From positions 62,001 to 126,000 of the forward strand of contig JADKDM010000015.1 of NCBI GenBank assembly GCA_016714565.1: DNA of 64,000 bases. Direction: 5' to 3'. The position numbers were made by a program, and so were the translations under genes. The notes under the pieces were generated by a model. It saw only the letters and a program-made list of their open reading frames with translations, made no database searches and was not told where the DNA came from. Origin of the DNA: Candidatus Villigracilis propinquus (GTDB lineage Bacteria > Chloroflexota > Anaerolineae > Anaerolineales > Villigracilaceae). Shown one piece after another: positions 54,449-63,046 of this stretch; positions within the stretch are counted from its first letter, which is position 1; each line of letters begins with the position of its first letter.

Positions 54449-54900
54449 ACAACCTCTATATTCTTTAGACCTGCTTCGATTTCAACTTCTGTTAAAAATA
54501 CAATAATTCCTGCCTGTCAGGGCGTATTCAAAAATAAGGTGTTGCGAGAATATTTGGTGTTTCAGTTCACTATTGGAGACTATCTTCATTATATCTAATA
54601 AGAGATGTCCTGTCTTGATTTGCTCGTTCAATCATTATGCTGTTAACATGTTGACGGAGTCTCCAATCCTGACAGGTTTTTAGCAAATTGCGGGAATTTA
54701 CTTTAACTATCCGTAGAATTAGTTGCGCATTCCGGTAAAAAAGGGTTGCGCGGTTTCAGTTTTTGGAAAGACCGGCTTTGCGGTGAGCCCATAATCGCAC
54801 GGAACTGCAATGCAGGGAACCAAAGTCTTATTCCCTAATTAATTAATTTGGGCTAGAATAAAGAATACATTGATGTTGTGAAACAAGGAATTTATAAACT
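54449..54900. other. 450-base divergent intergenic region
   Basis: AT-rich spacer between two divergent lipoprotein genes. It should hold both promoters; CTCCAATC/GATTGGAG-like fragments recur (TTGGAGACT at about 54573 and GAGTCTCCAA at 54657, an inverted pair 85 bases apart). No gene-sized frame was found. Confidence 0.5.
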
Positions 54901-55698
54901 ATGAAAAATCAAATATTCTCCCGTTTTTCTTTTGTTTTCTTATTTGTATCCCTTTTGATACTGACAGCCTGCCAGCCCGCAACTGCGACTGTTACAGAAG
55001 AGGCGCCGCCCACCGAAGCCGCAGGCGTTGCAACGCAGCCGCCTGCACAGGCGGAAGTGCCCCCCACGCAAGTCAGCGCGGATATTAATCTCGACCCGGC
55101 CCTCGCTCTGGATGACGATTCGCTCATGATCTCCGGGTATATATATGAAGGTCTTGTCCGCCTTGGTGCAGATGGAGAGCCGGATCCGGCTCTCGCTGAA
55201 TCCTGGGTGATCTCCGATGACCAACTGGATTACATCTTTACCCTGCGCTCCAGCGCAACTTTTAGCGATGGTACACAGATCACCCCCGATATCGTTGCAG
55301 AGAATTTCAATCGCTGGTTCGACCCGCAGAGTCCCTTACGCGGCAGCGGTGATTATGCCGCCTGGGGCCGCATCTTCCTGGGCTTTCTCGGAGAGAAGGG
55401 TGCGGATGATCGCGCAAAATCCTCAGTGGATGGGATTCAAAAAGTGGATGTGAATACTGTATTGATCCATTTGAATCGCCCCGTGCCCGACTTGCTCAAA
55501 TATCTGGCAGACCCGGCCTTTGCCATCTTGAGTCCTGCTGCGCTGGCCTCCGGGAATTACGGCAGACAGGACAGCACCATCATCTCAAGCGGACCGTATC
55601 AGGTTTCATCGTGGACGGATGCCGGTTTGGTTCTTGTCGCCAATCCCAATTATTGGGGCGACAAACCCGCTGGCAGTCTGAACTTTGTGTATAAATAG
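54901..55698 (+). CDS. Half-length family-5 solute-binding lipoprotein
   Basis: A 265-residue lipoprotein: signal peptide ending LILTAC (lipobox), then an Ala/Pro/Glu linker to about residue 62. The rest is the N-terminal lobe of an SBP_bac_5 protein: DPALALDDDSLMISGYIYEGL, LRSSATFSDGTQITPDIVAENF (abridged: FSDGTQITPDIV) and SSGPYQVSSW. The usual family length is about 500-600 residues; here the frame stops with TAG at 55696-55698 after PAGSLNFVYK, and no second lobe follows. A good terminator comes 48 bases later, so it looks like a self-contained short gene rather than an error. It could be a naturally single-lobed protein or a degenerate transporter component. Confidence 0.8.
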   Translation: MKNQIFSRFSFVFLFVSLLILTACQPATATVTEEAPPTEAAGVATQPPAQAEVPPTQVSADINLDPALALDDDSLMISGYIYEGLVRLGADGEPDPALAESWVISDDQLDYIFTLRSSATFSDGTQITPDIVAENFNRWFDPQSPLRGSGDYAAWGRIFLGFLGEKGADDRAKSSVDGIQKVDVNTVLIHLNRPVPDLLKYLADPAFAILSPAALASGNYGRQDSTIISSGPYQVSSWTDAGLVLVANPNYWGDKPAGSLNFVYK

Positions 55699-55746
55699 AC
55701 CTTATATTTCTCATGCCGCCATTCGCGGCGGCTGGAGTTTGGTATC

Positions 55747-55778
55747 AAAAAAGAGACATCGCCTGATGTCTCTTTTTT
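55747..55778. terminator. Bidirectional terminator
   Basis: AAAAAAGAGACATC, loop GCCT, GATGTCTCTTTTTT. Serves the short binding-protein gene and the convergent propeller gene. Confidence 0.92.
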
Positions 55779-55820
55779 GAATTATTCAGCCCTTATTGCA
55801 AGCCGCTGTTCTTGTACTTT

Positions 55821-56930
55821 CTATTGAGTGTTCCAGACCGGTTCACCGTCATGGCTGTTGATGGCTGTTATGCGGGTGAATTGGTTGGCGGAGATGAGTG
55901 CCGTGAAGAGATACATATTCCCGTCGGCTTGAGCTTGAAAGACCACTCGCAGCCCTTCAGGCGACCAGGCTGGGTCGCCGCGTGGGTCAATGCCTGGTGC
56001 GGATAGTTCCAGAATCGAGCCATCCGAGATGTTGTAGATGTTGATTCCGTAGCCTGCGCTTTGCTTTGCATGAACCGCGAGGAAGCCGCCATCCGGTGAC
56101 CAGACCGGCACGCCATAATCCGAAGGAACAGTGGTGACACAGCGTTGGTTGAGCGCGTCACGGCCGATCAGGCAAATGTTCGAGAGGTTGCCGGAGGATG
56201 ATTGGAATGCGATCATCCTCCCGTCAGGAGACCATGCTGGGGCGGAGTCCGGATCGCTGCTCGTCGTCAATGAAGAGATACTGCCATTGGGAGTCACTAT
56301 CAGGATGTTTGAGTTCCCAAAGCGGTTGCTTGTGAAGGCGATCTCATCCGCAACAGGTGACCACATGGGGCTGCCGTCAAATGCTGCATCATTAGTGAGG
56401 CGGGTGGGGTTGCTGCCATCCGCGTTGACCATGTAGATCTCAAAGTTGCCATCTCGAAATGATTCAAAAGCTAGCCGGGTTCCATCGTGTGACCAGCTTG
56501 GCGCAGAGTCTTTTTCGGCGGCATCGGTGATGCGAGTGACGTTATGAGTGGCGATATCGAGAATGTAAATATCCGCATTGCCATTGGCGTTGGAGACGAA
56601 TGCCACGCGGGTTCCATCCGGTGAAATGCTTAAGTCTTCGGCTGTAAATTCGGTCAGCCGGGTTTGTTCGGAGCCGTCAGGGGTGGAGAGATATAGTCCG
56701 GCAACGCCTTCCATGTCGGAGACGAAGATGATGTGGCCGGTGGATTCAGGAATGGTGGGGGTGGGCGGTTCTGGAGAAATTTCTGGCTGTGTGGGGGAGG
56801 CGTTCGTTGCGGTTGGCTGCCCTGCAGCGCCGCCAAGAATGTTGCTGCCTGGAGTGCCGCATGCGCTAAGCGCGATAGTGACAAGCCCAAGAGCGATGAT
56901 TACGATTGTTTTGTTTGCCTTAATTCTCAT
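55821..56930 (-). CDS. TolB-like beta-propeller lipoprotein
   Basis: A 369-residue lipoprotein. The signal peptide IIALGLVTIALSACGTPGS has the lipobox SAC; a Pro/Thr linker follows to about residue 65. The remainder has PD40/WD40-type repeats every ~42 residues (IIFVSDMEGVAGLYLSTPDG, VAFVSNANGNADIYILD, LAFESFRDGNFEIYMVN, IAFTSNRFGNSNILIV), forming a six-bladed propeller. It resembles the C-terminal domain of the giant lipoprotein at 50552. Start ATG 56930 follows AAGGAAACT. Probably a surface binding protein. Confidence 0.92.
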   Translation of the reverse strand: MRIKANKTIVIIALGLVTIALSACGTPGSNILGGAAGQPTATNASPTQPEISPEPPTPTIPESTGHIIFVSDMEGVAGLYLSTPDGSEQTRLTEFTAEDLSISPDGTRVAFVSNANGNADIYILDIATHNVTRITDAAEKDSAPSWSHDGTRLAFESFRDGNFEIYMVNADGSNPTRLTNDAAFDGSPMWSPVADEIAFTSNRFGNSNILIVTPNGSISSLTTSSDPDSAPAWSPDGRMIAFQSSSGNLSNICLIGRDALNQRCVTTVPSDYGVPVWSPDGGFLAVHAKQSAGYGINIYNISDGSILELSAPGIDPRGDPAWSPEGLRVVFQAQADGNMYLFTALISANQFTRITAINSHDGEPVWNTQ

Positions 56931-57073
56931 AGTTTCCTTGTTTATAACCGATTTTGTGTTTTCAAAATAACGGGCCGGTTATTTGCTTTCCCAATACCCT
57001 AGTCGTAAATATACGTCCAAATGGGTTACTTTTGGGGGATGAAATATTTACATTTTTGAAAGATTTGAATAAG

Positions 57074-57361
57074 ATGGAAACATGCCCAAACCCTTTAAAT
57101 CAAATACACCCCGATCAGGCAATCGCGCTCTGCACGCGGGAGCAGGCTCAACAGCTTGTGGGTTTTGACCATCACACCGTTCGGATTCATAACCGCTTGG
57201 GCGTGATGCTCACTTACGAGTGGATACCGCTCGAAGAACACGCGCCTCCCTTCGTGCTGACAGTTGTTTTCCGTCATGCGGATAGTCATCCCTCTGCTCC
57301 AGCAGAGATCCAAAGCCTGGTCGATGGACTCCGCTTCCAAATTCGCGGGCAGGCACGCTAA
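57074..57361 (+). CDS. Small hypothetical protein
   Basis: A 95-residue protein I do not recognise. It starts METCPNPLNQ and contains ALCTREQAQQLVGFDHHTVRIHNRLGV and FVLTVVFRHADSHPS (abridged), with no signal peptide or membrane segment. No strong ribosome site precedes ATG 57074, and the longer open frame to 56954 is unlikely. It is a plausible but unproved gene; the frame is well kept over its length. Confidence 0.45.
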   Translation: METCPNPLNQIHPDQAIALCTREQAQQLVGFDHHTVRIHNRLGVMLTYEWIPLEEHAPPFVLTVVFRHADSHPSAPAEIQSLVDGLRFQIRGQAR

Positions 57362-57483
57362 AGTTAATCCCCCGGCAATTCACGCAAACAGTTCCATACG
57401 ATCATTAAATACCCTTCGTTAGAGGGATGCCACTACGATTCCCTTCTCCTATAATCGGTCAACCAAAGTAGTGGAGAGAGAGA

Positions 57484-58464
57484 ATGAAAAAGATTCCCAT
57501 TATTATTCTGATCTGTATCCTTTTAAGTGGATGCTCGACTTCAACTCCCATTTCGCCAACATCCACGCCCAGCCCTGCTCCAACTCAAACACCCACTCCC
57601 GAACCCGAGGTAAACATGAATCCTGAAGTATTGCTTGAGATCACCAACCAGGGCGACATCATGCAAGACCCCTATGGCATTGCGATCAATTCGGCGGGAA
57701 ATATTTATGTGAACGATGCGGGCAAAAGCCGCGTGCTGGTCTTTGACCCCGAAGGCAACCTGCTCGACAAATGGGATGCCAAAGGCAGCGCCGAAGGGGA
57801 ATTCAATTCCCTCGGTTTTGGAGGCCTGGCCATTGACCCCAATGACAATGTTTTCGTCGTGGATAATGAAAATTTCCGCATCCAAAAGTTTGACAGCACG
57901 GGCAACTTCATCACCATGTGGGGCAGCGAAGGCAAAGAAGACGGACAATTCATCCGTGCTATTGGCATTGCCACAGATAAGAACGGAAATGTCTATGTTA
58001 CTGATGATGCCGTTCCATACGTCCAGAAATTTGATAACGACGGGAACTTCCTGATGAAGTTTGGCGGAGGCGGCATAGACAAAGGTCAGTTCAGGCATGC
58101 CACCGGCATCGCTGTGGACGCGAATGGAAATATTTTCGTTGCCGATTACGAAGCCAAGCGCGTCCAAAAATTTGACGCGGCCGGGAATGTCCTGGCCTCC
58201 TGGTATATGGGCTCGGATATCAAAGTGAAAGGCACACCCGAGGCCATTGCCGTGGATGCTGCTGGAAATGTCTACGTCACCGACTATGACCTTGGCCGTA
58301 TGCAGGTCTTTGACAACAACGGCGAATTCCTCTGGGCCTGGGGCGATGGCAGTTTTGTCAACGCGCCTTTCAAACGCCCTGTCGGCATTGCCTTCGATGC
58401 CAATGGACGCATCTATATCTCGAACCAGGCAGGCGGGACTATCAAGGTATTAAACCTGCCTTAA
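57484..58464 (+). CDS. NHL-repeat beta-propeller lipoprotein
   Basis: A 326-residue lipoprotein with signal peptide MKKIPIIILICILLSGCSTS (lipobox SGC) and a Pro/Thr linker to about residue 42. Six NHL repeats follow, with blade signatures such as PYGIAINSAGNIYVNDAGK, FGGLAIDPNDNVFVVDNEN, ATGIAVDANGNIFVADYEA and PEAIAVDAAGNVYVTDYDL. Such propellers bind proteins or glycans or act as lyases; no catalytic site is evident. Start ATG 57484 follows GGAGAGAGAGA. A terminator lies 66 bases after the stop. Confidence 0.93.
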   Translation: MKKIPIIILICILLSGCSTSTPISPTSTPSPAPTQTPTPEPEVNMNPEVLLEITNQGDIMQDPYGIAINSAGNIYVNDAGKSRVLVFDPEGNLLDKWDAKGSAEGEFNSLGFGGLAIDPNDNVFVVDNENFRIQKFDSTGNFITMWGSEGKEDGQFIRAIGIATDKNGNVYVTDDAVPYVQKFDNDGNFLMKFGGGGIDKGQFRHATGIAVDANGNIFVADYEAKRVQKFDAAGNVLASWYMGSDIKVKGTPEAIAVDAAGNVYVTDYDLGRMQVFDNNGEFLWAWGDGSFVNAPFKRPVGIAFDANGRIYISNQAGGTIKVLNLP

Positions 58465-58530
58465 TCTTGTTGTAGATGCATATTTCCTGCAATCTGGCGA
58501 AATATCTTGATTGAAAGATAAACTGAATAT

Positions 58531-58577
58531 AGAAGAGACCCGCCCAAATTTCCCAGGACGAGTCTCTTCTTTTTTTA
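58531..58577 (+). terminator. Rho-independent terminator
   Basis: AGAAGAGACCCGCCC pairs (with wobble) with GGACGAGTCTCTTCT and is followed by TTTTTTT. Confidence 0.85.
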
Positions 58578-58611
58578 TAGAACGGTCAGGCAAGACAAAG
58601 GAACGAAATAC

Positions 58612-60672
58612 TTATGGTGTAGCTGGTGCCTCAGTGGGTGTTTCAGTGGGTACGGCGGTTATGGTGGGTGGAATAAGTGTTTCGGTAGGTACGGCGGTTA
58701 TAGTAGGTGGAACAGATGTCTCAGTGTTGCTGAGAGTCGGTGGCAATTGAGTTACTGTAGGTGACACCACAGTTGAGACAACTGTAGGCGATGCGGTTGG
58801 CGAACCGGTCGGGATTGTTGTTGCGGTCATTGTGGCGTTGCTGGCGGCGCTTGCCGTCACACTGTATTCGATGTGTAAAACAGGCGCCCCGGCAGGGTTA
58901 TTTTCAAATGCTTGCGCCACGCGTTTGCCGCTGCCAGTAATGATTAGCACCATTGAGTTGCCTGTTGCCCAACCTGATTGATTAATTATTTCCTGAATGA
59001 TGGGTGCCAAATTAGGTGTTCGCTGGTCCACCCCTGCCACTCCCAGTTTTAGCCAGGAGACGGGAAGCCAATTTACGATTTTAGATGTCTTCAGGCGCGA
59101 TGAAACATTGCGGGTTGTCTTGGTAAATGCTGGTGCGTTTGAGCTTGCCTCACCCTGAATGAAAAGTTTTGTACTGGTCGATGAGGTTTCGTCAACCTTG
59201 AATTGCAGATATGCATTCGTGATCGTTGCGCCTTTGGGAATATCCACTCCTGTGAAACGAATCCCGATTATTTGGTTGTTCCCGGCATTAATTAGTTCAA
59301 GGTCTGTGCTGTCTACGTATATGATGCCTGTTGAGCTTTCTTCAACATCATCGGTTCCATTCTTCACATGCATATCAACTGCATTTTGCCCCGCAGGCAC
59401 AATGGGTGGTATGGTGGTCGACTGGATCGGGGCCGGAGTATTGGAAGGAAGTACCGGAACCTTGGTCACCGTCTGCGTGGCAGTTGCCGGGAGTGAAGTC
59501 GGAGTATTGGAAGGAAATACTGGAACCATGGTCACCGTCTGTGTGGCGGTCGCCGGGAGTGAAGACGTTGGGGTGGTCGACGGGACTATTTTTGTTGGCG
59601 TGGCGAGCGAAGTTGTCGTCGCTGTTGAAGGAATTGTGGTAGGTATTGGGGAAGATGTGGAGCTGAAATCAAACGCACCTGCGTCAAGTTGGCTGGCAGT
59701 TCTTATTTTGCCATTTATATCTGTATTTGGATAATCCTGTACTGATACTGGATATCCAATGGGTGGGGAGTAATCCGTGTTTAGTGGTAATGTGGATAAT
59801 ATGTTGCCGGCGTTGTAGTCAATGTAATCGGTTATAAGCGACTTATTGAACAAGTTGCCGTACACACTTACATTGAATGCAGAGAATTGCTGGGACTGGA
59901 CCTGTATGCTATTTTGTCCTCCTATGATCGTATTAAACCTGATCACATAATCGGTCACTACGCTTAAATTATCACCCCACAAAATGCTTAATCCGGGGTA
60001 GTTTGCCGGAGGATTTACACATAGGTTGTTTTCCACCAGCAGTTTTTTTGTTGCCCCAGTGGCATTATCGCTGAAATACCGCACGCAGGATTTTGCTGTG
60101 TTGGAGATTCGATTGCCAGAGACTGTGCCGGACGAGCGGATGCTTACTCCGTTGCCAGTTGATACGTCTATCGTATTGCCGATGATGACGTTATCGGTGG
60201 CTTGCATATAGATACCGTGATACGCCCCACTGGTGGAACTTTGTCCCGTGCGGGTGATGGTGTTGCCGCGAATCACCACATTCGTCTGGTTGCTGCCCTG
60301 TGTTGCATGTTGCTTGACAATGATCCCATTGCGTCCGGTATCGTGGATATTGCAATTCTCGATCACGGTGTTATTCGTGGTGCCGAGAGAGCTAAAGGCA
60401 ATGCCTTCACTTACTCCGTAGATCTCGCAGTTTCGAATGATTACGTTATCTACGTTTCGTAAGGTGATACCGTCCCCGCCGGTATTATGCACAACTGCTC
60501 CATCAATAATTGTTCCATCGTACTTGTGACCGTCTAGAACAATTGTAGAAGTGAAGTTACCTGAAATGATCTGGACTGGCGATTGCGATAAAGCTCGCGT
60601 GTCAACGAAGCTCCCGATTGTTAGGGCGAGTGCTGCAATAGTACTTATTAGTCGATGTATTATTTTATTCAT
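58612..60672 (-). CDS. Secreted parallel beta-helix protein with C-terminal beta domain and Thr/Pro tail
   Basis: A 686-residue exported protein. The signal peptide (LISTIAALALTIGSFVDTRA) has no Cys lipobox. Residues ~40-290 are a right-handed parallel beta-helix (NosD/PbH1 repeats such as NVIIRNCEIYGVSEGIAF, VVIRGNTITRTG, NVIIGNTIDVSTGNGV), as in polysaccharide lyases. A Thr/Pro linker (about 330-430) has two 22-residue tandem units. Then comes a domain with SSTGIIYVDSTDLELIN and IIGIRFTGVDIPKGATITNA, like DNRLRE/carbohydrate-binding folds, and a final PTxTAVPTET-rich tail. No catalytic residues could be assigned. ATG 60672 follows AAGGAGAAAACAAAGTA. Confidence 0.88.
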   Translation of the reverse strand: MNKIIHRLISTIAALALTIGSFVDTRALSQSPVQIISGNFTSTIVLDGHKYDGTIIDGAVVHNTGGDGITLRNVDNVIIRNCEIYGVSEGIAFSSLGTTNNTVIENCNIHDTGRNGIIVKQHATQGSNQTNVVIRGNTITRTGQSSTSGAYHGIYMQATDNVIIGNTIDVSTGNGVSIRSSGTVSGNRISNTAKSCVRYFSDNATGATKKLLVENNLCVNPPANYPGLSILWGDNLSVVTDYVIRFNTIIGGQNSIQVQSQQFSAFNVSVYGNLFNKSLITDYIDYNAGNILSTLPLNTDYSPPIGYPVSVQDYPNTDINGKIRTASQLDAGAFDFSSTSSPIPTTIPSTATTTSLATPTKIVPSTTPTSSLPATATQTVTMVPVFPSNTPTSLPATATQTVTKVPVLPSNTPAPIQSTTIPPIVPAGQNAVDMHVKNGTDDVEESSTGIIYVDSTDLELINAGNNQIIGIRFTGVDIPKGATITNAYLQFKVDETSSTSTKLFIQGEASSNAPAFTKTTRNVSSRLKTSKIVNWLPVSWLKLGVAGVDQRTPNLAPIIQEIINQSGWATGNSMVLIITGSGKRVAQAFENNPAGAPVLHIEYSVTASAASNATMTATTIPTGSPTASPTVVSTVVSPTVTQLPPTLSNTETSVPPTITAVPTETLIPPTITAVPTETPTEAPATP
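59436..59567. repeat. Two 66-bp tandem repeats in the linker of the beta-helix gene
   Basis: Units beginning GAGTATTGGAAGGAA at 59436 and 59502, differing at about nine positions; 22 codons each. A shorter pair of about 45 bp (TACGGCGGTTAT) lies near 58650-58715 in the tail. Confidence 0.8.
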
Positions 60673-61082
60673 TACTTTGTTTTCTCCTTTTTGAAGCCAA
60701 CCTTTTGTTGCACGATGCGCAGATTTCTTTTTGTGAGCATGACGGCACATCGCGTTATTAGGTTAACATGGTCAATGCTCAAAGGAGGGGGATGTACACA
60801 TGACTAAAGTACTAACTTGCCTCCCATTTCTGTTAAGTTTTCATTTTGGCAAGTAATGGAATACTGTTTTTTCATGATCCACGTGTAAACCCTCCGGATA
60901 GACTGAAAATAAGTTGGACATAAGATACAGCTTTCATTGGTGAAAGGTGTTAAATCTCCCCAATTCTTTCTTTTTTTAATTTTCCATAAATAAGTTTTTC
61001 AAAGACTTCATGATAGCAATTGGCAGTAATAAGTCGTATGATGAACCTGTCTCTGCGATACAAATTCAACTTGGAGGACAGC
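60673..61082. other. 410-base divergent intergenic region
   Basis: AT-rich spacer that should hold both promoters. A very good ribosome site, AAAGGAGGGG at 60781-60790, precedes ATG 60800 of an 18-codon frame (MTKVLTCLPFLLSFHFGK, ending TAA 60854-60856). I have no support that this is a gene. No palindromes or repeats stand out. Confidence 0.4.
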
Positions 61083-61847
61083 ATGTCAAAAGATTCAGTA
61101 CGCCAACTTGCCAATGCGCTATCCGTAGCGCTGGCGCTTGCGGTAAATATCCTTGCCAGTACCCTGCCGCTTAACGGACAGAATACCGGCGAGATCTCGG
61201 ACCGTTTTCAGGTCTACTTTGTGCCCGCCGGCTATGTCTTTGCCATCTGGGGCGTCATCTACATTGGCTGGATCGCATTCGCGATCTATCAATATCGGTC
61301 TGCGCAAAAGGAAAGTCCGCGCCTGCGCAAACTTGGCTTCACCTTTGCCGTAAGCGGCATCTTCAACGCAGCCTGGTTATTCTGCTGGCATTACAATTTG
61401 TTCGGCTTGAGCGTGTTGGTGATGCTCGCCTTGCTGGGGCTGCTGATCGTCAGCTATCTCAATCTCAACGTGGGCAAAACCCCTGTCTCCAGCGCTGAAA
61501 AATGGAGCTTGGATATTCCCTTCAGCGTCTACCTTGGCTGGATCACGGTTGCCACCGTTGCCAACGTCACCGATTATCTTTACTTCATCGATTGGAACGG
61601 CTTGGGCATTGCGCCGCAGGTATGGGCTGTCATCATGCTGGTCGTTGCCAGTATCCTCGCCCTCGCCATGACGATTACCCGCCTCGACTCAGGATATGTG
61701 TTCGTGCTGGTCTGGTCCTTTATCGGTATCGCCAATAAACAGGCCGCCGAAACTCTGGTTGCGAACAGCGCCTGGGTCGCTGCGTTCTTTGTGTTCGCGC
61801 TTGCGGTCTACAGCATCATCCAACGCCGCAGGGCGAAATCACTCTGA
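61083..61847 (+). CDS. TspO/MBR-like tryptophan-rich membrane protein
   Basis: A 254-residue membrane protein of about seven helices, longer than the usual five-helix TspO of 150-180 residues. Family-like segments are VPAGYVFAIWGVIYIGWIAF (about 50-69) and FNAAWLFCWHYNLFGLSVL (about 97-115), with further Trp-rich helices (VYLGWITVATVANVTDYL). It matches the bacterial group of extended TspO-like proteins. The ATG at 61083 is chosen because TTGGAGGACAGC precedes it; the open frame begins at 61020 without a ribosome site. Confidence 0.82.
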   Translation: MSKDSVRQLANALSVALALAVNILASTLPLNGQNTGEISDRFQVYFVPAGYVFAIWGVIYIGWIAFAIYQYRSAQKESPRLRKLGFTFAVSGIFNAAWLFCWHYNLFGLSVLVMLALLGLLIVSYLNLNVGKTPVSSAEKWSLDIPFSVYLGWITVATVANVTDYLYFIDWNGLGIAPQVWAVIMLVVASILALAMTITRLDSGYVFVLVWSFIGIANKQAAETLVANSAWVAAFFVFALAVYSIIQRRRAKSL

Positions 61848-61943
61848 TCGTAGCGAAGAGTCGCTATACGGGTATCCACAATACTTATTTGCGTTGTGCA
61901 ATGAATAACGGTAAGATTGGCGCACTCAAAAGGTGCGCCAATT

Positions 61944-62756
61944 ATGTTTAACATTGCAAATGCCCGCTTCGCTTTTCTGGATATCGAGACCACCGGCCTT
62001 TCTCCCTGGTTTGGGGATCGGATCTGCCAAATTGCCATTGTCCTCACCGAAGGCAAACGCATCAAATCGACCCTTGACCTGCTCATCAACCCCGAGCGGA
62101 CTCTTTCACCCTCGGCAGTTCACATCAACAACCTGGACGAATCCAAACTATCCGCTGCACCGAAGTTTGAAGAAGTCATCGACCAGATCGAAGCGGCGTT
62201 AAAAGATGCGGTGGTTGTTTGTCACAACGCCAAATTTGATATTCAATTCCTCGATAACGAATTTCGCAAACTGGGGCGCACCGTCGAAATCCCCAACCTG
62301 ATCGACACCTTGCTGCTCGCTCGTGATTTCTATGAACTGCCATCCTACAGCCTTGAGCATCTCGCCGCGGATTTTCATGTCTCCGCCAATATGCAAGATT
62401 CTCGCGCCCTTCGGGATGCGATCACCGCCAAGAATCTCTTCTTCGCCATGATGGACTCGCTCAAGCAGATGGATAAGCCACTCGATGATTTCATCGGCAT
62501 CTACAATTCCCCCGCCTGGCCTGAAGAAGGCGTGTACCTTCCCACAGAACTTAGCGAAGCCATCAACAGCGGCAAGCGTTTGTTTATCAAATATGTGGAT
62601 AAAGATGGTGAAACTTCCGAACGTTGGATATCCCCAAAAGACGTGATCGGCCTATCTGATTACATTTATCTGCAAGCCTACTGCCATACCCGCGAAGCCG
62701 ACCGCACCTTTCGGCTTGACCGAATCTTAGGCGTGGAAGTGGAAGTAGAAAAATAA
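61944..62756 (+). CDS. DnaQ-type exonuclease-fold protein with C-terminal WYL-like domain
   Basis: A 270-residue protein. The DEDDh exonuclease domain is in the first ~170 residues: Exo I FLDIETTGLS, Exo II VVCHNAKFDIQFLDNEF, and Exo III where HRALxDA is expected but QDSRALRDAI is found, so the catalytic His is Ser. The last ~65 residues (GKRLFIKYVDKDGETSERW, ISPKDVIGL, YLQAYCHTR, TFRLDRILGV) match a WYL-type domain. The ATG at 61944 is chosen; the first part of the longer frame (TTG 61917) is a hairpin, GGCGCAC/GTGCGCC, lying just ahead of the start. Could be a reduced-activity nuclease linked to nucleotide sensing. Confidence 0.8.
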   Translation: MFNIANARFAFLDIETTGLSPWFGDRICQIAIVLTEGKRIKSTLDLLINPERTLSPSAVHINNLDESKLSAAPKFEEVIDQIEAALKDAVVVCHNAKFDIQFLDNEFRKLGRTVEIPNLIDTLLLARDFYELPSYSLEHLAADFHVSANMQDSRALRDAITAKNLFFAMMDSLKQMDKPLDDFIGIYNSPAWPEEGVYLPTELSEAINSGKRLFIKYVDKDGETSERWISPKDVIGLSDYIYLQAYCHTREADRTFRLDRILGVEVEVEK

Positions 62757-62763
62757 ACTTTAG

Positions 62764-62815
62764 TTATAAAAGACTCAGCCGCAGATTATATAATCTGCGG
62801 CTGAGTCTTTTATAA
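62764..62815. terminator. Strong palindromic terminator
   Basis: A 26-bp perfect inverted repeat beginning TTATAAAAGACTCAGCCGC directly after the DnaQ-WYL stop, with TTTTATAA at its end. Confidence 0.88.
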
Positions 62816-62828
62816 CAGGTTTGGTAGC

Positions 62829-62873
62829 GCAACATTTATGTTGCTTCCTAATGAAGTGCGACATAAATGTCGC
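62829..62873. repeat. Paired short palindromes
   Basis: GCAACATTTATGTTGC (62829-62844) and GCGACATAAATGTCGC (62858-62873), related in sequence but with opposite central bases. Confidence 0.7.
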
Positions 62874-62890
62874 TGTACATTAAAAGGTTC

Positions 62891-62934
62891 CGCCGCCAGT
62901 CAGCATGGGGGGGACATGCAAATCTGGCGGCGGT
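62891..62934. repeat. Two-tier hairpin with a G-rich loop
   Basis: Outer stem CCGCCGCCAG/CTGGCGGCGG encloses an inner stem GCATG/CATGC whose loop is seven bases, mostly G. It lies between convergent genes and has no T tract. Confidence 0.55.
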
Positions 62935-63046
62935 AGACACCTAAATACCAATAAAGGGGAGGGCAGGTGTCAATAAAGATAATATACACCTGATTTGTCT
63001 GGATAACATTAAAGCAAGGTTAGAAATTGGACATGATGTGTCTGAA

